A DNA stretch of 22,063 nt from an uncultured Ruminococcus sp. (GCA_910577575.1 CAJTOG010000030.1:1-22063), one strand, 5' to 3'. Shown: positions 1 to 6,783, counted from the first letter of the stretch. Translations and numbers: made by a program. The notes: a model not told the origin generated them from the sequence alone.

Positions 1-177
1 CATAGAACCGAATGCGAACATAAGTCCGAATATTGGCAGAGCAAGATTCAATGCTGTTATTCCGTCTGCACCTGCAGCAGATGATATAAAAAAAGTATCA
101 GCCAATATATAACATGATATGCCTATCATGGCAAATATATTAGGTATCAAGTATCTTCTTAAATTTTTTTCAACCAT
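1..177 (-). CDS. MATE family efflux transporter, N-terminal fragment
   Basis: The reverse strand gives 59 residues from an ATG at 177 down to the window edge, still open, so only the N-terminus is present. It begins MVEKNLRRYLIPNIFAMIG and continues with a hydrophobic helix, then ILADTFFIS and a GADGITALNLALPIF stretch. This is the usual first-helix/first-loop pattern of MATE (multi-antimicrobial extrusion) sodium- or proton-coupled drug and metabolite exporters of the cytoplasmic membrane. A GGGAGTG ribosome binding site lies 6-12 bases upstream of the ATG, which fixes the start. It is divergent from the SGNH-like gene at 356 and has its own promoter at 209-237. Substrate cannot be deduced. 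Family call is fairly confident from the motif; nothing beyond the first helix and a half can be checked. Confidence 0.82.
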   Translation of the reverse strand, partial: MVEKNLRRYLIPNIFAMIGISCYILADTFFISSAAGADGITALNLALPIFGLMFAFGSM

Positions 178-208
178 TTTTTCACTCCCAATTTTCCATT
201 TTCTATCA

Positions 209-237
209 ATTATAACATAATTTTAATAAGAATGCAA
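209..237 (-). promoter_or_regulatory. Sigma-A-type promoter for the MATE transporter gene
   Basis: On the reverse strand a TTGCAT -35 (232-237) and TATAAT -10 (209-214) are separated by 17 bp. The predicted transcript starts about 25 bases before the MATE start codon. Confidence 0.7.
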
Positions 238-287
238 GTTTAATTTGATTCTGTGAAATAATAAAATAATAAAACATAAAAAAACAC

Positions 288-316
288 TTGCAAATTTAAA
301 GAAAAGGTTGTATAAT
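288..316 (+). promoter_or_regulatory. Sigma-A-type promoter for the SGNH-like gene
   Basis: TTGCAA (288-293), a 17-bp spacer, and a perfect TATAAT (311-316). Lies 40 bp upstream of the ATG at 356. Together with the opposite promoter at 209-237 it makes this a divergent promoter region. Confidence 0.72.
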
Positions 317-355
317 ATATTTATTATCAATTTGTTTAAACGTTAGGGAGATTAT

Positions 356-1216
356 ATGGAAAGAAACAGAACAGTAAAGTACAGACAGGGTAAAAGAAAA
401 GGAAAACCGAAAGTACGCTTTAATTTTTGGATGATGTTTATTATTTTTGTATTTTCGTTTGTTGTTTGCTTTGTACTGTATATGCTTGCCGCTAATTTAA
501 ACGGCGATTTTTTTAAAGATGAATTTGACAGTAACATAATTGACGAACAGGTTTCAGTTCCTGATATACAGCAGACTACCGATGCTTCGGACAAGAGTAA
601 TTCTGCGGAAAACAGCAATTCCGTATCAATAACAAATCCTGTGCCACAGTCTGCAGCTGTTGATGCAAGTTATTTTGACAATGCTTGTCTTATAACGGAT
701 TCAACGCTTATCCAGATGTCAGATTATGGGAAATTCAGTCCGGCAAATATTTTTTCAAGTACTGAACTTAATGCTGTTGATTGTAATACTATGAAAGTTT
801 CAAGCAATTTCGGAACAGTCAACGTGTATGATATAATAAAGAATAAAAAGCCTGATGTTCTTTATATAATGCTCGGAAGCGACCTCGGAACGTCTGATTC
901 CGATGAAATGATAGCGAGTTACACGACATTGGTCAATAATCTTCATTCTGCTTTGAACGATATGAAAATCTATGTAATGCAACTTCCGCCCATTATTTAT
1001 GATACAGAATCGATAACAAATGAAATGATTAACAATTATAATAATAAACTTCTTGCTATGGCGAATGCTATAGGAGTGTACTGTATTGACACAAATACAG
1101 CATTGAAATCTGAAAGCGGTGTATTGGCAGAGAAATTTTATTCTTACGAAACTCTTGCTTTATCTGCTGAGGGATACAGTGAAATATGCGGGTATATCCT
1201 TACTCATACCGTATAA
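356..1216 (+). CDS. Membrane-anchored SGNH/GDSL hydrolase-like protein with degenerate catalytic residues
   Basis: 286 residues. A basic cytoplasmic N-terminus (about 1-22) is followed by one transmembrane segment (about 23-46), a Ser/Asn/Asp-rich linker (about 55-105) and a C-terminal domain outside the cell. The domain resembles SGNH hydrolases: TDST around Ser116 in the place of GDS, YIMLGSDLG in the place of the G-N-D block, alternating strands and helices, and an LSAEGY helix start in the place of the C-terminal DGxHxxxEGY block. In that last block the usual Asp and His are absent (ETLALSAEGY, about 265-274; the His position reads Ala268), so hydrolase activity is doubtful. The start is fixed by AGGGAG at 345-350. 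It stands alone between its own promoter and terminator. Possible cell-wall or polysaccharide role is only inference from the fold and location. Confidence 0.72.
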   Translation: MERNRTVKYRQGKRKGKPKVRFNFWMMFIIFVFSFVVCFVLYMLAANLNGDFFKDEFDSNIIDEQVSVPDIQQTTDASDKSNSAENSNSVSITNPVPQSAAVDASYFDNACLITDSTLIQMSDYGKFSPANIFSSTELNAVDCNTMKVSSNFGTVNVYDIIKNKKPDVLYIMLGSDLGTSDSDEMIASYTTLVNNLHSALNDMKIYVMQLPPIIYDTESITNEMINNYNNKLLAMANAIGVYCIDTNTALKSESGVLAEKFYSYETLALSAEGYSEICGYILTHTV

Positions 1217-1234
1217 ACTGCAGCTGTTTTTATA

Positions 1235-1271
1235 AACCAAAACACAATATATTGTGTTTTGGTTTTTTGTT
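1235..1271 (+). terminator. Strong intrinsic terminator of the SGNH-like gene
   Basis: A perfect 30-base palindrome (1235-1264; 13-bp stem with ATAT loop) followed by a T-rich tract to about 1275. It lies 18 bases past the stop codon. The palindrome centre is also a perfect match to the NrdR box (separate entry). Confidence 0.85.
1242..1257 (+). promoter_or_regulatory. NrdR-box-like operator (distal, inside the terminator hairpin)
   Basis: ACACAATATATTGTGT agrees at every position with the published NrdR consensus acaCwAtATaTwGtgt. It lies 146 bp upstream of the nrdD -35 element and its centre is 198 bp from the centre of the proximal box. NrdR is the ATP/dATP-sensing repressor of ribonucleotide reductase operons; it usually binds two boxes about three helical turns apart, so this spacing is unusual. 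It may be a chance by-product of the terminator palindrome. Confidence 0.5.
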
Positions 1272-1387
1272 TTTATAAATTCCGAAAATCACGTGTTATA
1301 GCCGAAAACTAATATTTAAACAATTTTATTATTGAAAATATACAAAAATACGCTGTTTTAAACGTCTCAACTCGTCGATTAATACAA

Positions 1388-1416
1388 TTGACAAGTAAGC
1401 GATTTTAGATTATACT
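1388..1416 (+). promoter_or_regulatory. Sigma-A promoter of nrdD-nrdG
   Basis: Perfect TTGACA (1388-1393), 17-bp spacer, TATACT (1411-1416). Predicted transcription start near 1423, giving a leader of about 47 bases that contains the proximal NrdR box. Confidence 0.82.
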
Positions 1417-1439
1417 ATAATATATGATTCTTAAACAGA

Positions 1440-1455
1440 ATACAATATATTGTGT
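1440..1455 (+). promoter_or_regulatory. NrdR-box operator (proximal) in the nrdD leader
   Basis: ATACAATATATTGTGT matches the NrdR consensus at 15 of 16 positions. It lies downstream of the predicted transcription start and ends immediately before the CGGAGG ribosome binding site (1456-1461) of nrdD. A site here would repress by blocking early elongation rather than by overlapping -35/-10. NrdR itself is not encoded in the window. Confidence 0.72.
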
Positions 1456-1469
1456 CGGAGGCTATAGAT

Positions 1470-3788
1470 ATGATAATTCATATAATCAAAAGAGACCGGA
1501 GAAAAGTACCATTTAATGTCGAAAAAATTGCCAATGCTATATTCAAAGCTGCACAGTCATGCGGCGGAACTGATATGAATATGGCTATGGAAGTTGCTGC
1601 GGATGTTTGCAGTCTGTATGAAAAACAGAATCCTGATAAAATCCCGACTGTTGAGGAAATTCAGGACCTTGTTGAAAAAACTCTTATTGAAAAAGGTCAC
1701 GCAAAAACTGCCAAAGCATATATTCTTTATCGCTATGAACGTACCCGTTCCCGTGAAATGAAGACAAATCTTATGTGTGTACTTCATGAATTGACTTTCA
1801 GTGATGCAAAGGACAGCGATATAAAGCGTGAGAATGCAAATATTGACGGCGATACAGCTATGGGTACAATGCTGAAATATGGTTCGGTTTCGGCAAAAGA
1901 ATATTATGGAATGTACGTTCTTGAACCCAAGCATTCAAAAGCACACAGAAACGGCGATATACATATACATGACCTTGATTTCTATACTCTAACTACAACC
2001 TGCACTCAGATTGACCTTAAAAAACTTTTTACAGATGGTTTCTCCACAGGTCATGGATTTTTGAGAGAGCCTAACGATATTTCAAGTTATTCTGCACTTG
2101 CCTGTATTGCTATACAGTCCAATCAGAATGACCAGCACGGCGGACAGAGTATTCCGACGTTTGATTATGCAATGTCAGATGGTGTAAAGAAAACATATGC
2201 TTCAAAGTATTCACAGAATATTGCAAGAGCTTTGAATCTTATCGGCGGAATTGAAAATGAATTTGAAATTGCTGGTTCAATAAAAAAAGAAATACTTGAA
2301 AAATATGATTTGAAGCCGGTTCTTGCAAATGACAACGGTTATCAGGAAAAGGAATTTGAACTTCTCAGAAATTATGCAAGTGATGATATTGCTGAAAAAA
2401 TTCAGAAATTCGCTGTAAAAAATGCTGTCAGGGAAACAGACAGGGCAACATATCAGGCTATGGAAGCACTTATCCACAATCTTAACACGATGAACAGCAG
2501 AGCAGGTGCACAGACCCCGTTCAGTTCAATAAACTATGGTACAGACACATCTCCGGAAGGTAGAATGGTAATCAAGAACGTTCTGCTTGCTCAGGAAGCA
2601 GGTCTCGGAAACGGCGAAACGCCTATTTTTCCAATTCACATTTTTAAAATCAAGGATGGTATAAACTATAATCCGACAGACCCGAACTATGATTTATTCA
2701 AACTTGCCTGCCGTGTTTCTGCAAAAAGACTTTTCCCGAATTTCTCATTTATTGATGCTCCGTTTAACCTGCAATACTATAAAGAAGGTAATCCCGATAC
2801 TGAAATTGCATATATGGGATGCAGAACCCGTGTTATAGGAAACAATTATGACCAATCAAGAGAAATTGTAACGGGTAGAGGAAATTTAAGCTTTACTTCA
2901 ATAAACCTCCCACGGCTTGCCATTGAATCAAACCATAATGTAGGACTTTTCTTTGATAAACTTGATGAAATGATGGATTTGGCTATAGAACAGCTTATGC
3001 ACCGTTATAATATTCAGGCTCAGAAACGTGTAAGAAATTTCCCATTCCTTATGGGTCAAGGAATCTGGATGGATTCCGACAAGCTTTCTCCTGATGACAC
3101 TATAGGTGAGATATTGAAACACGGTACTCTGTCAGTCGGATTTATTGGGCTTGCTGAAACACTTAAAGCACTCATAGGCAAGCATCATGGTGAAGATGAG
3201 GAAGCACGTGAACTTGGTCTTGAAATTATTACTGCAATGCGTACACGTCTTGATGAGGAATCCAAGAGAACAGGTCTTAATTTTTCACTTCTTGCAACTC
3301 CGGCAGAAGGACTTTCAGGACGGTTTGTACGCATGGACGCTAAAAAATATGGTATCATAAAGGGAGTTACGGACCGTGATTATTATACAAACTCTTTCCA
3401 TGTTCCCGTTTATTATCCTATAAGTGCATTCGAGAAAATTAAAATTGAAGCTCCTTATCATGAGCTTACAAATGCTGGTCATATAAGCTATATCGAACTT
3501 GACGGTGACCCGCTTGAAAATCTCTCTGCATTTGAGAAAATTGTACGCTGTATGAAAGAGTCGGGAATTGGATACGGTGCAATAAATCACCCCGTAGACC
3601 GTGACCCATGCTGCGGATATACTGGAATAATCGGTGAAACCTGTCCATACTGCGGAAGAAAAGAACATGATGGCGGAACAGCCTTTGACAGAATCCGACG
3701 TATCACAGGTTATCTTGTTGGTACTCTCGACCGTTTCAATGACGGTAAACGGTCTGAAGAAAGCGAACGTGTTAAGCATCATGTCTGA
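1470..3788 (+). CDS. nrdD: Anaerobic (class III) ribonucleoside-triphosphate reductase, large subunit
   Basis: 772 residues, a normal length. The enzyme reduces ribonucleoside triphosphates to deoxynucleotides with formate as reductant, in the cytoplasm and only without oxygen. Residues about 1-95 form the ATP-cone allosteric domain (KRDRRKVPFNVEKIANAI). The central ten-stranded barrel carries CTQIDL (Cys178) and MGCRTRV (Cys451, the likely thiyl radical position). The C-terminus has the zinc site Cys714/Cys715 and Cys725-P-Y-Cys728, then the glycyl radical loop RRITGYL with Gly747. The ATG at 1470 was chosen over an in-frame GTG at 1452 because CGGAGG (1456-1461) sits 8 bases before it and the GTG lies inside the operator. 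It overlaps nrdG by 8 bases. Regulation by NrdR is likely from the boxes upstream. Confidence 0.97.
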   Translation: MIIHIIKRDRRKVPFNVEKIANAIFKAAQSCGGTDMNMAMEVAADVCSLYEKQNPDKIPTVEEIQDLVEKTLIEKGHAKTAKAYILYRYERTRSREMKTNLMCVLHELTFSDAKDSDIKRENANIDGDTAMGTMLKYGSVSAKEYYGMYVLEPKHSKAHRNGDIHIHDLDFYTLTTTCTQIDLKKLFTDGFSTGHGFLREPNDISSYSALACIAIQSNQNDQHGGQSIPTFDYAMSDGVKKTYASKYSQNIARALNLIGGIENEFEIAGSIKKEILEKYDLKPVLANDNGYQEKEFELLRNYASDDIAEKIQKFAVKNAVRETDRATYQAMEALIHNLNTMNSRAGAQTPFSSINYGTDTSPEGRMVIKNVLLAQEAGLGNGETPIFPIHIFKIKDGINYNPTDPNYDLFKLACRVSAKRLFPNFSFIDAPFNLQYYKEGNPDTEIAYMGCRTRVIGNNYDQSREIVTGRGNLSFTSINLPRLAIESNHNVGLFFDKLDEMMDLAIEQLMHRYNIQAQKRVRNFPFLMGQGIWMDSDKLSPDDTIGEILKHGTLSVGFIGLAETLKALIGKHHGEDEEARELGLEIITAMRTRLDEESKRTGLNFSLLATPAEGLSGRFVRMDAKKYGIIKGVTDRDYYTNSFHVPVYYPISAFEKIKIEAPYHELTNAGHISYIELDGDPLENLSAFEKIVRCMKESGIGYGAINHPVDRDPCCGYTGIIGETCPYCGRKEHDGGTAFDRIRRITGYLVGTLDRFNDGKRSEESERVKHHV

Positions 3789-4287
3789 TTTATTGAAAAT
3801 TGCCGGAACTGTCAATGATTCAATTGTAGATGGTCCGGGGATAAGATTTACTGTTTTTACACAGGGTTGTCCGCATCATTGTGAAGGCTGTCAAAATCCT
3901 CAGACGCATGACTTCAACAGCGGAGAGCTTGTTGATATAAGTGAAATTTTTAATAAAATAAAGTCAAATCCTCTGCTGGACGGTGTAACGTTCAGCGGTG
4001 GAGAACCGTTCTGTCAGGCGGGATTACTTGCAGAATTAGGACAGAAAATAAAAGAGATTGATTTGAATATATTAACTTATACGGGTTATACTTTTGAAGA
4101 ACTTTATGAAAACCGTGAAAAAAAACACTGGGATGAACTTCTTGCCGTTACAGATTTTTTAGTAGATGGAAAATTTATTATTGCTGAAAAAGATTGGAAT
4201 GTAAAATTTCGTGGAAGCAGGAATCAGCGTTATATTGATTGTCAGGCAAGTCTGAAAAAAGGCAGAGCAGTAGAAGTTGAGCCATAA
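3781..4287 (+). CDS. nrdG: Anaerobic ribonucleotide reductase activating protein (radical SAM)
   Basis: 168 residues, normal for NrdG. It binds a [4Fe-4S] cluster and S-adenosylmethionine and abstracts a hydrogen from the NrdD glycine to form the glycyl radical. The cluster motif CPHHCEGC is Cys30, Cys34 and Cys37 (CX3CX2C), preceded by DGPGIRFTVFTQGC; the SGGEP motif for SAM binding follows. The frame is open much further upstream, inside nrdD, but homology begins at the ATG at 3781 (MSDLLKIAGTVNDSIVDGPG), which overlaps the nrdD stop codon (ATGTCTGA). No good ribosome binding site precedes it, so translation is probably coupled to nrdD termination. A terminator follows at 4293. Confidence 0.96.
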   Translation: MSDLLKIAGTVNDSIVDGPGIRFTVFTQGCPHHCEGCQNPQTHDFNSGELVDISEIFNKIKSNPLLDGVTFSGGEPFCQAGLLAELGQKIKEIDLNILTYTGYTFEELYENREKKHWDELLAVTDFLVDGKFIIAEKDWNVKFRGSRNQRYIDCQASLKKGRAVEVEP

Positions 4288-4292
4288 AATAA

Positions 4293-4324
4293 AAACCGGA
4301 GAATTATTTTCTCCGGTTTGTTTG
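4293..4324 (+). terminator. Intrinsic terminator of nrdD-nrdG
   Basis: 11-bp stem (4293-4303 with 4309-4319, AAACCGGAGAA/TTCTCCGGTTT), 5-base loop, followed by a short T-rich tail. Confidence 0.85.
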
Positions 4325-4428
4325 CTTATGTAGGCTTTTTTGCAGTAATATAATGATTTTTGATAATTTTTATAATAATAAAAATAAGATTCTTTATTAT
4401 TCTATTGTATTTTTTATCTAAAAAAATA

Positions 4429-4608
4429 AATCCGCCTTGCCGCATATAGTGCATAAAACCCGCACGAAGCAGGTGGGTAAACGCCCGAATGCTTCACGCT
4501 CCCTTCTTCCGAGAATATTTGTTCAAGTACCTAGGAGGATTCAAGAATTTCTCAGGAGGTCTGCAATCCACAGCCGGAGCTGAATTCCCTTATAAGATGT
4601 GTTGGATT
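4429..4608 (+). ncRNA. Structured non-coding RNA, 6S RNA (SsrS) candidate
   Basis: About 180 bases markedly richer in G+C than the AT-rich flanks, with stop codons in every useful frame. On the plus strand I can draw an end-to-end closing stem (ATCC 4430-4433 with GGAT 4604-4607, plus CATAT/ATGTG and ATAA/TTAT segments further in), a 5' hairpin GAAGCA...TGCTTC enclosing GGGT-AAAC-GCCC, a long terminal arm CTTCCGAGAA/TTCTCAGGAG, and a small 3' hairpin CAGC-CGGA-GCTG. A closing stem, a large interrupted middle and a terminal arm are the 6S plan: a mimic of an open promoter that binds sigma-A RNA polymerase in stationary phase. A weak -10 (TATCTA, 4415-4420) would start it near 4427. G-U pairs in two stems favour the plus strand, but a TATAAT at 4606-4611 read leftward and a T-tract beyond the other end leave the strand open. 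The class is my best guess, not proven. Confidence 0.5.
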
Positions 4609-4746
4609 ATAAAAACTATACTAAACCGAACAAGGCAGAAATTTTATTTACTATATATAGTATAACATATAGTTACAAAAAAATCAATAGTTTTTTTAAA
4701 AAATGCAGAAAAAATTTTTTAAACTGTTATTTTGCTATGTATAAGC
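4609..4746. other. AT-rich intergenic stretch after the structured RNA
   Basis: No gene. It holds a 14-base palindrome TACTATATATAGTA (4649-4662) and, at about 4690-4728, an A/T-only inverted repeat (AGTTT...AAACT outer pairs around A6/T6) followed leftward by a T-tract. The latter could be a weak terminator for the leftward DUF1292 gene. Confidence 0.35.
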
Positions 4747-5061
4747 TTATTCTTCATCGTCAAAGTCAAAATCTTCCGACATGGCTTCTTCCATACGGTG
4801 AAGGAAGAAAGAAGAAACTTCTTCAAATTCATGGTCATCATCAATTGAAGCGAGAACTTCTTCATCATTTTCGTAAATTGTTTTAAGAATAACAAGTTCA
4901 CAATCCGCATTAAGGAAGTCCTCATCTTCGATTGCAGGAATCATAGCGTAGTACTGCTCGCCATGAATCTCTGCACAGTCAATCAATTCAAAATTTTTCT
5001 TGTTTCCCTCGCTGTCAACCAGTTCAAAAAGTTCGGGTGTGTATTCGTTCATTTCAGACAT
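4747..5061 (-). CDS. DUF1292 family small acidic protein
   Basis: 104 residues starting MSEMNEYTPELFELVDSEGN. The pattern, an ELxDxEGNxxxFELID strand pair, a YYAMIPAIEDEDFLNADCELVILK core, and a long Asp/Glu-rich tail ending DFDFDDEE, is that of the DUF1292 (YrzB-like) family of Firmicutes. The function of the family is not established; it is cytoplasmic and has no catalytic motif. The frame stays open 17 codons further upstream, but GGAG sits about 6 bases before the ATG at 5061, and the predicted transcript starts near 5094, so the short form is chosen. In many Firmicutes the gene sits beside a Holliday junction resolvase homologue (yqgF) and an IreB-type gene; neither is here. It has its own promoter. 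Confidence 0.85.
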   Translation of the reverse strand: MSEMNEYTPELFELVDSEGNKKNFELIDCAEIHGEQYYAMIPAIEDEDFLNADCELVILKTIYENDEEVLASIDDDHEFEEVSSFFLHRMEEAMSEDFDFDDEE

Positions 5062-5100
5062 AAAAATCTCCAATCCGGCATTAAGCCATGTAATATATAT

Positions 5101-5129
5101 ATTATACAACATAATACGGCAAATTGCAA
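5101..5129 (-). promoter_or_regulatory. Promoter of the DUF1292 gene
   Basis: Reverse strand TTGCAA (5124-5129), 17-bp spacer, perfect TATAAT (5101-5106). It lies between the stop codon of the NYN gene (5151) and the DUF1292 start, so the small protein can be expressed independently. Confidence 0.75.
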
Positions 5130-5150
5130 GAGGGAATGACAGGAATTATT

Positions 5151-6479
5151 TTATTTCTGAATTTCAATGGAAAAATTACCATCAGCATTAATTTTAAGGC
5201 GCAGCGTTTTAACATATCTGTTGTAAAAATTTTCTATTTCTTTTTCGCTGGCAGTTATACGGGTTTCCGTATAGATATGCTGAACAAGGTCCTTTCCGTT
5301 GAGATACAGAATTTCAGGAAGATATTTTTCAAGAGTATCAAAAAGAACCGCTTTTTTAAGTTCTTCAATATTTCCGGAACAAAAGTCATCGATTGAACAG
5401 TAATAAATGTCATGGTCTGAAAGAGCCTTTTTGATAGCCTGACCGCATTTTGAATATTCATACATAACGAGAAAATCTGCTTTCGGAAGAGATGAAATAA
5501 GCCCCCAGTAATCCGAATCGCTTGAAACGATAATAAAAGAAGTTATGTTGTTTTCGAAATAATCTCTGCATACTCCGGCGGTCATTTTTATATCAACAAG
5601 AGATTTCTGGTCTGTAACACGTTCAACTTCAACGTGTTCAACAGGGATATGAGTAAATTTACCGAGCCAATCCCATCCGCAGTTTGTATGATAATCGTCG
5701 TAAAGTACAATTTTTTCAATTTTTTCAAGTTCGTCCTGATTAAGATTTTTCAGAACACTGTAAAGCTTATAGACATCTGAATTTTCGCAGTCAACAGCAA
5801 TTGCAACTTTATAACTTTTTTCTATAAAATTATAAATATTATTTTTAGTTTCACTGTGAGCATCCTTGTACTTACTTAAATCTGTAAATACATCATCATG
5901 CTGTTTGTAGATTATATTTAAAAACTTGCCATCGTTAAAAAGGAGGTTTCCGCAATCTTCCGGAATCCAGTGTATATAGAGCTGGAAAGGATAATAATCA
6001 ATCTTACTCATATATGTGTCAAATTCTTTTATTAAAACATTTGATTTTTTATAATATGGTATAACAAATATATCCCTTATATATTCCCAATTTACCCAAT
6101 CTGGAAAAAGAGAGGCACATTTATCAATGTTTTCATTAATATGGGTATTGAAATCAAGCATATATTTTTCAGAACGATAATTGGGGTGAATAATACTGAT
6201 GCCCCATTCTTCAAGTTGTCTGATATTATCCTGATCATAATAATCAAGTTTATTTATGTTTTTAAGATTGAAACGCATTTCATCATCAGTCTTTTTGAAT
6301 TTTTGCATCAGTGTTGTCCTGAGCTTACATAAATATCTTATTATTGTTGCATTTTTATCTGAATAAAGCTTTAGAATCAAATCATGACAGTCTTCATTAA
6401 AACACTGTTCAATAATATTTTTTCGGACACCAATCATATAAGCAATTGTAGTTACTAATTCTTTTGTATCAGAACGCAT
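5151..6479 (-). CDS. NYN-domain (PIN-like) nuclease candidate with unrecognised N-terminal region
   Basis: 442 residues, soluble. Residues about 225-365 look like a NYN domain, the PIN-like fold of metal-dependent RNases: VAIAVDCEN (Asp230) at the first strand, KSLVDIKM (Asp296) in the middle and FIIVSSDSDYWGLI (Asp321, Asp323) at the third acidic position, followed by a strand, AIKKAL and the YYCSIDDF segment. All expected acidic residues are present, so it could be active. Residues 1-225 are helical and rich in Tyr, Asp and Asn and I do not recognise them; the C-terminal 75 residues are a further small helical region. AGGTAGGA precedes the ATG. It is monocistronic or reads into DUF1292, and is divergent from the histidine kinase. 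RNA cleavage is inference; substrate unknown. Confidence 0.75.
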   Translation of the reverse strand: MRSDTKELVTTIAYMIGVRKNIIEQCFNEDCHDLILKLYSDKNATIIRYLCKLRTTLMQKFKKTDDEMRFNLKNINKLDYYDQDNIRQLEEWGISIIHPNYRSEKYMLDFNTHINENIDKCASLFPDWVNWEYIRDIFVIPYYKKSNVLIKEFDTYMSKIDYYPFQLYIHWIPEDCGNLLFNDGKFLNIIYKQHDDVFTDLSKYKDAHSETKNNIYNFIEKSYKVAIAVDCENSDVYKLYSVLKNLNQDELEKIEKIVLYDDYHTNCGWDWLGKFTHIPVEHVEVERVTDQKSLVDIKMTAGVCRDYFENNITSFIIVSSDSDYWGLISSLPKADFLVMYEYSKCGQAIKKALSDHDIYYCSIDDFCSGNIEELKKAVLFDTLEKYLPEILYLNGKDLVQHIYTETRITASEKEIENFYNRYVKTLRLKINADGNFSIEIQK

Positions 6480-6544
6480 AAAAATCCTACCTTTTTATAA
6501 ATTTTTAAAATTATGTCAAGAGCAGCAGATTACTCTTGTTTAAA

Positions 6545-6573
6545 ATTATATCATATTATTTGTGAAAATTCAA
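6545..6573 (-). promoter_or_regulatory. Promoter of the NYN gene
   Basis: Reverse strand TTGAAT (6568-6573), 17-bp spacer, TATAAT (6545-6550). The leader of about 60 bases contains an inverted repeat CAAGAG...CTCTTG (6517-6538). A TTGACA inside the leader has no well-spaced -10. Confidence 0.62.
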
Positions 6574-6754
6574 GCATATATAATAAAAGTTTTGTGAAAA
6601 TCAAGTCATTGTTAGTTTAAGAATAATTTGCTTTTATGAAAACAGATTATATATATTATTTACAGTTTAGTCAATATTAAAAATTTATATTTCCGAGAAA
6701 TGATTTTTTGGTTATTTGCATAAAATTATTTATAGAAATTTATGAAAAATTAAC
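6574..6754. other. AT-rich divergent intergenic region between the NYN and kinase genes
   Basis: The gap between the two start codons is 360 bases and is very AT-rich. Apart from the two divergent promoters and the leader inverted repeat described separately, I see no gene, RNA or clear operator in it. Confidence 0.5.
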
Positions 6755-6783
6755 TTGAAATAATCTGAAAGTTATGATATAAT
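6755..6783 (+). promoter_or_regulatory. Promoter of the hybrid histidine kinase gene (extended -10)
   Basis: TTGAAA (6755-6760), 17-bp spacer, TGATATAAT with TATAAT at 6778-6783, that is an extended -10. Confidence 0.78.

Noticed and set aside
1452..1469. GTG start for nrdD six codons upstream
   Set aside because: The codon lies inside the NrdR palindrome and upstream of the CGGAGG site, which fits the ATG at 1470.
3315..3815. Reverse-strand open frame of 166 codons inside nrdD
   Set aside because: It mirrors the strongly conserved nrdD C-terminus, has no ribosome binding site and a composition typical of an antisense shadow.
4429..4608. SRP RNA, RNase P RNA, tmRNA or riboswitch in the nrdG-DUF1292 gap
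   Set aside because: The conserved cores I know for these (SRP helix 8 GGAAG loop, RNase P GAGGAAAGTCC, metabolite aptamer consensus) are absent, and no gene follows on the same strand for a riboswitch to control.
4649..4662. 14-base palindrome TACTATATATAGTA as an operator
   Set aside because: Made only of simple alternating A/T with two C/G pairs in a very AT-rich stretch; chance is likely and no promoter is placed near it.
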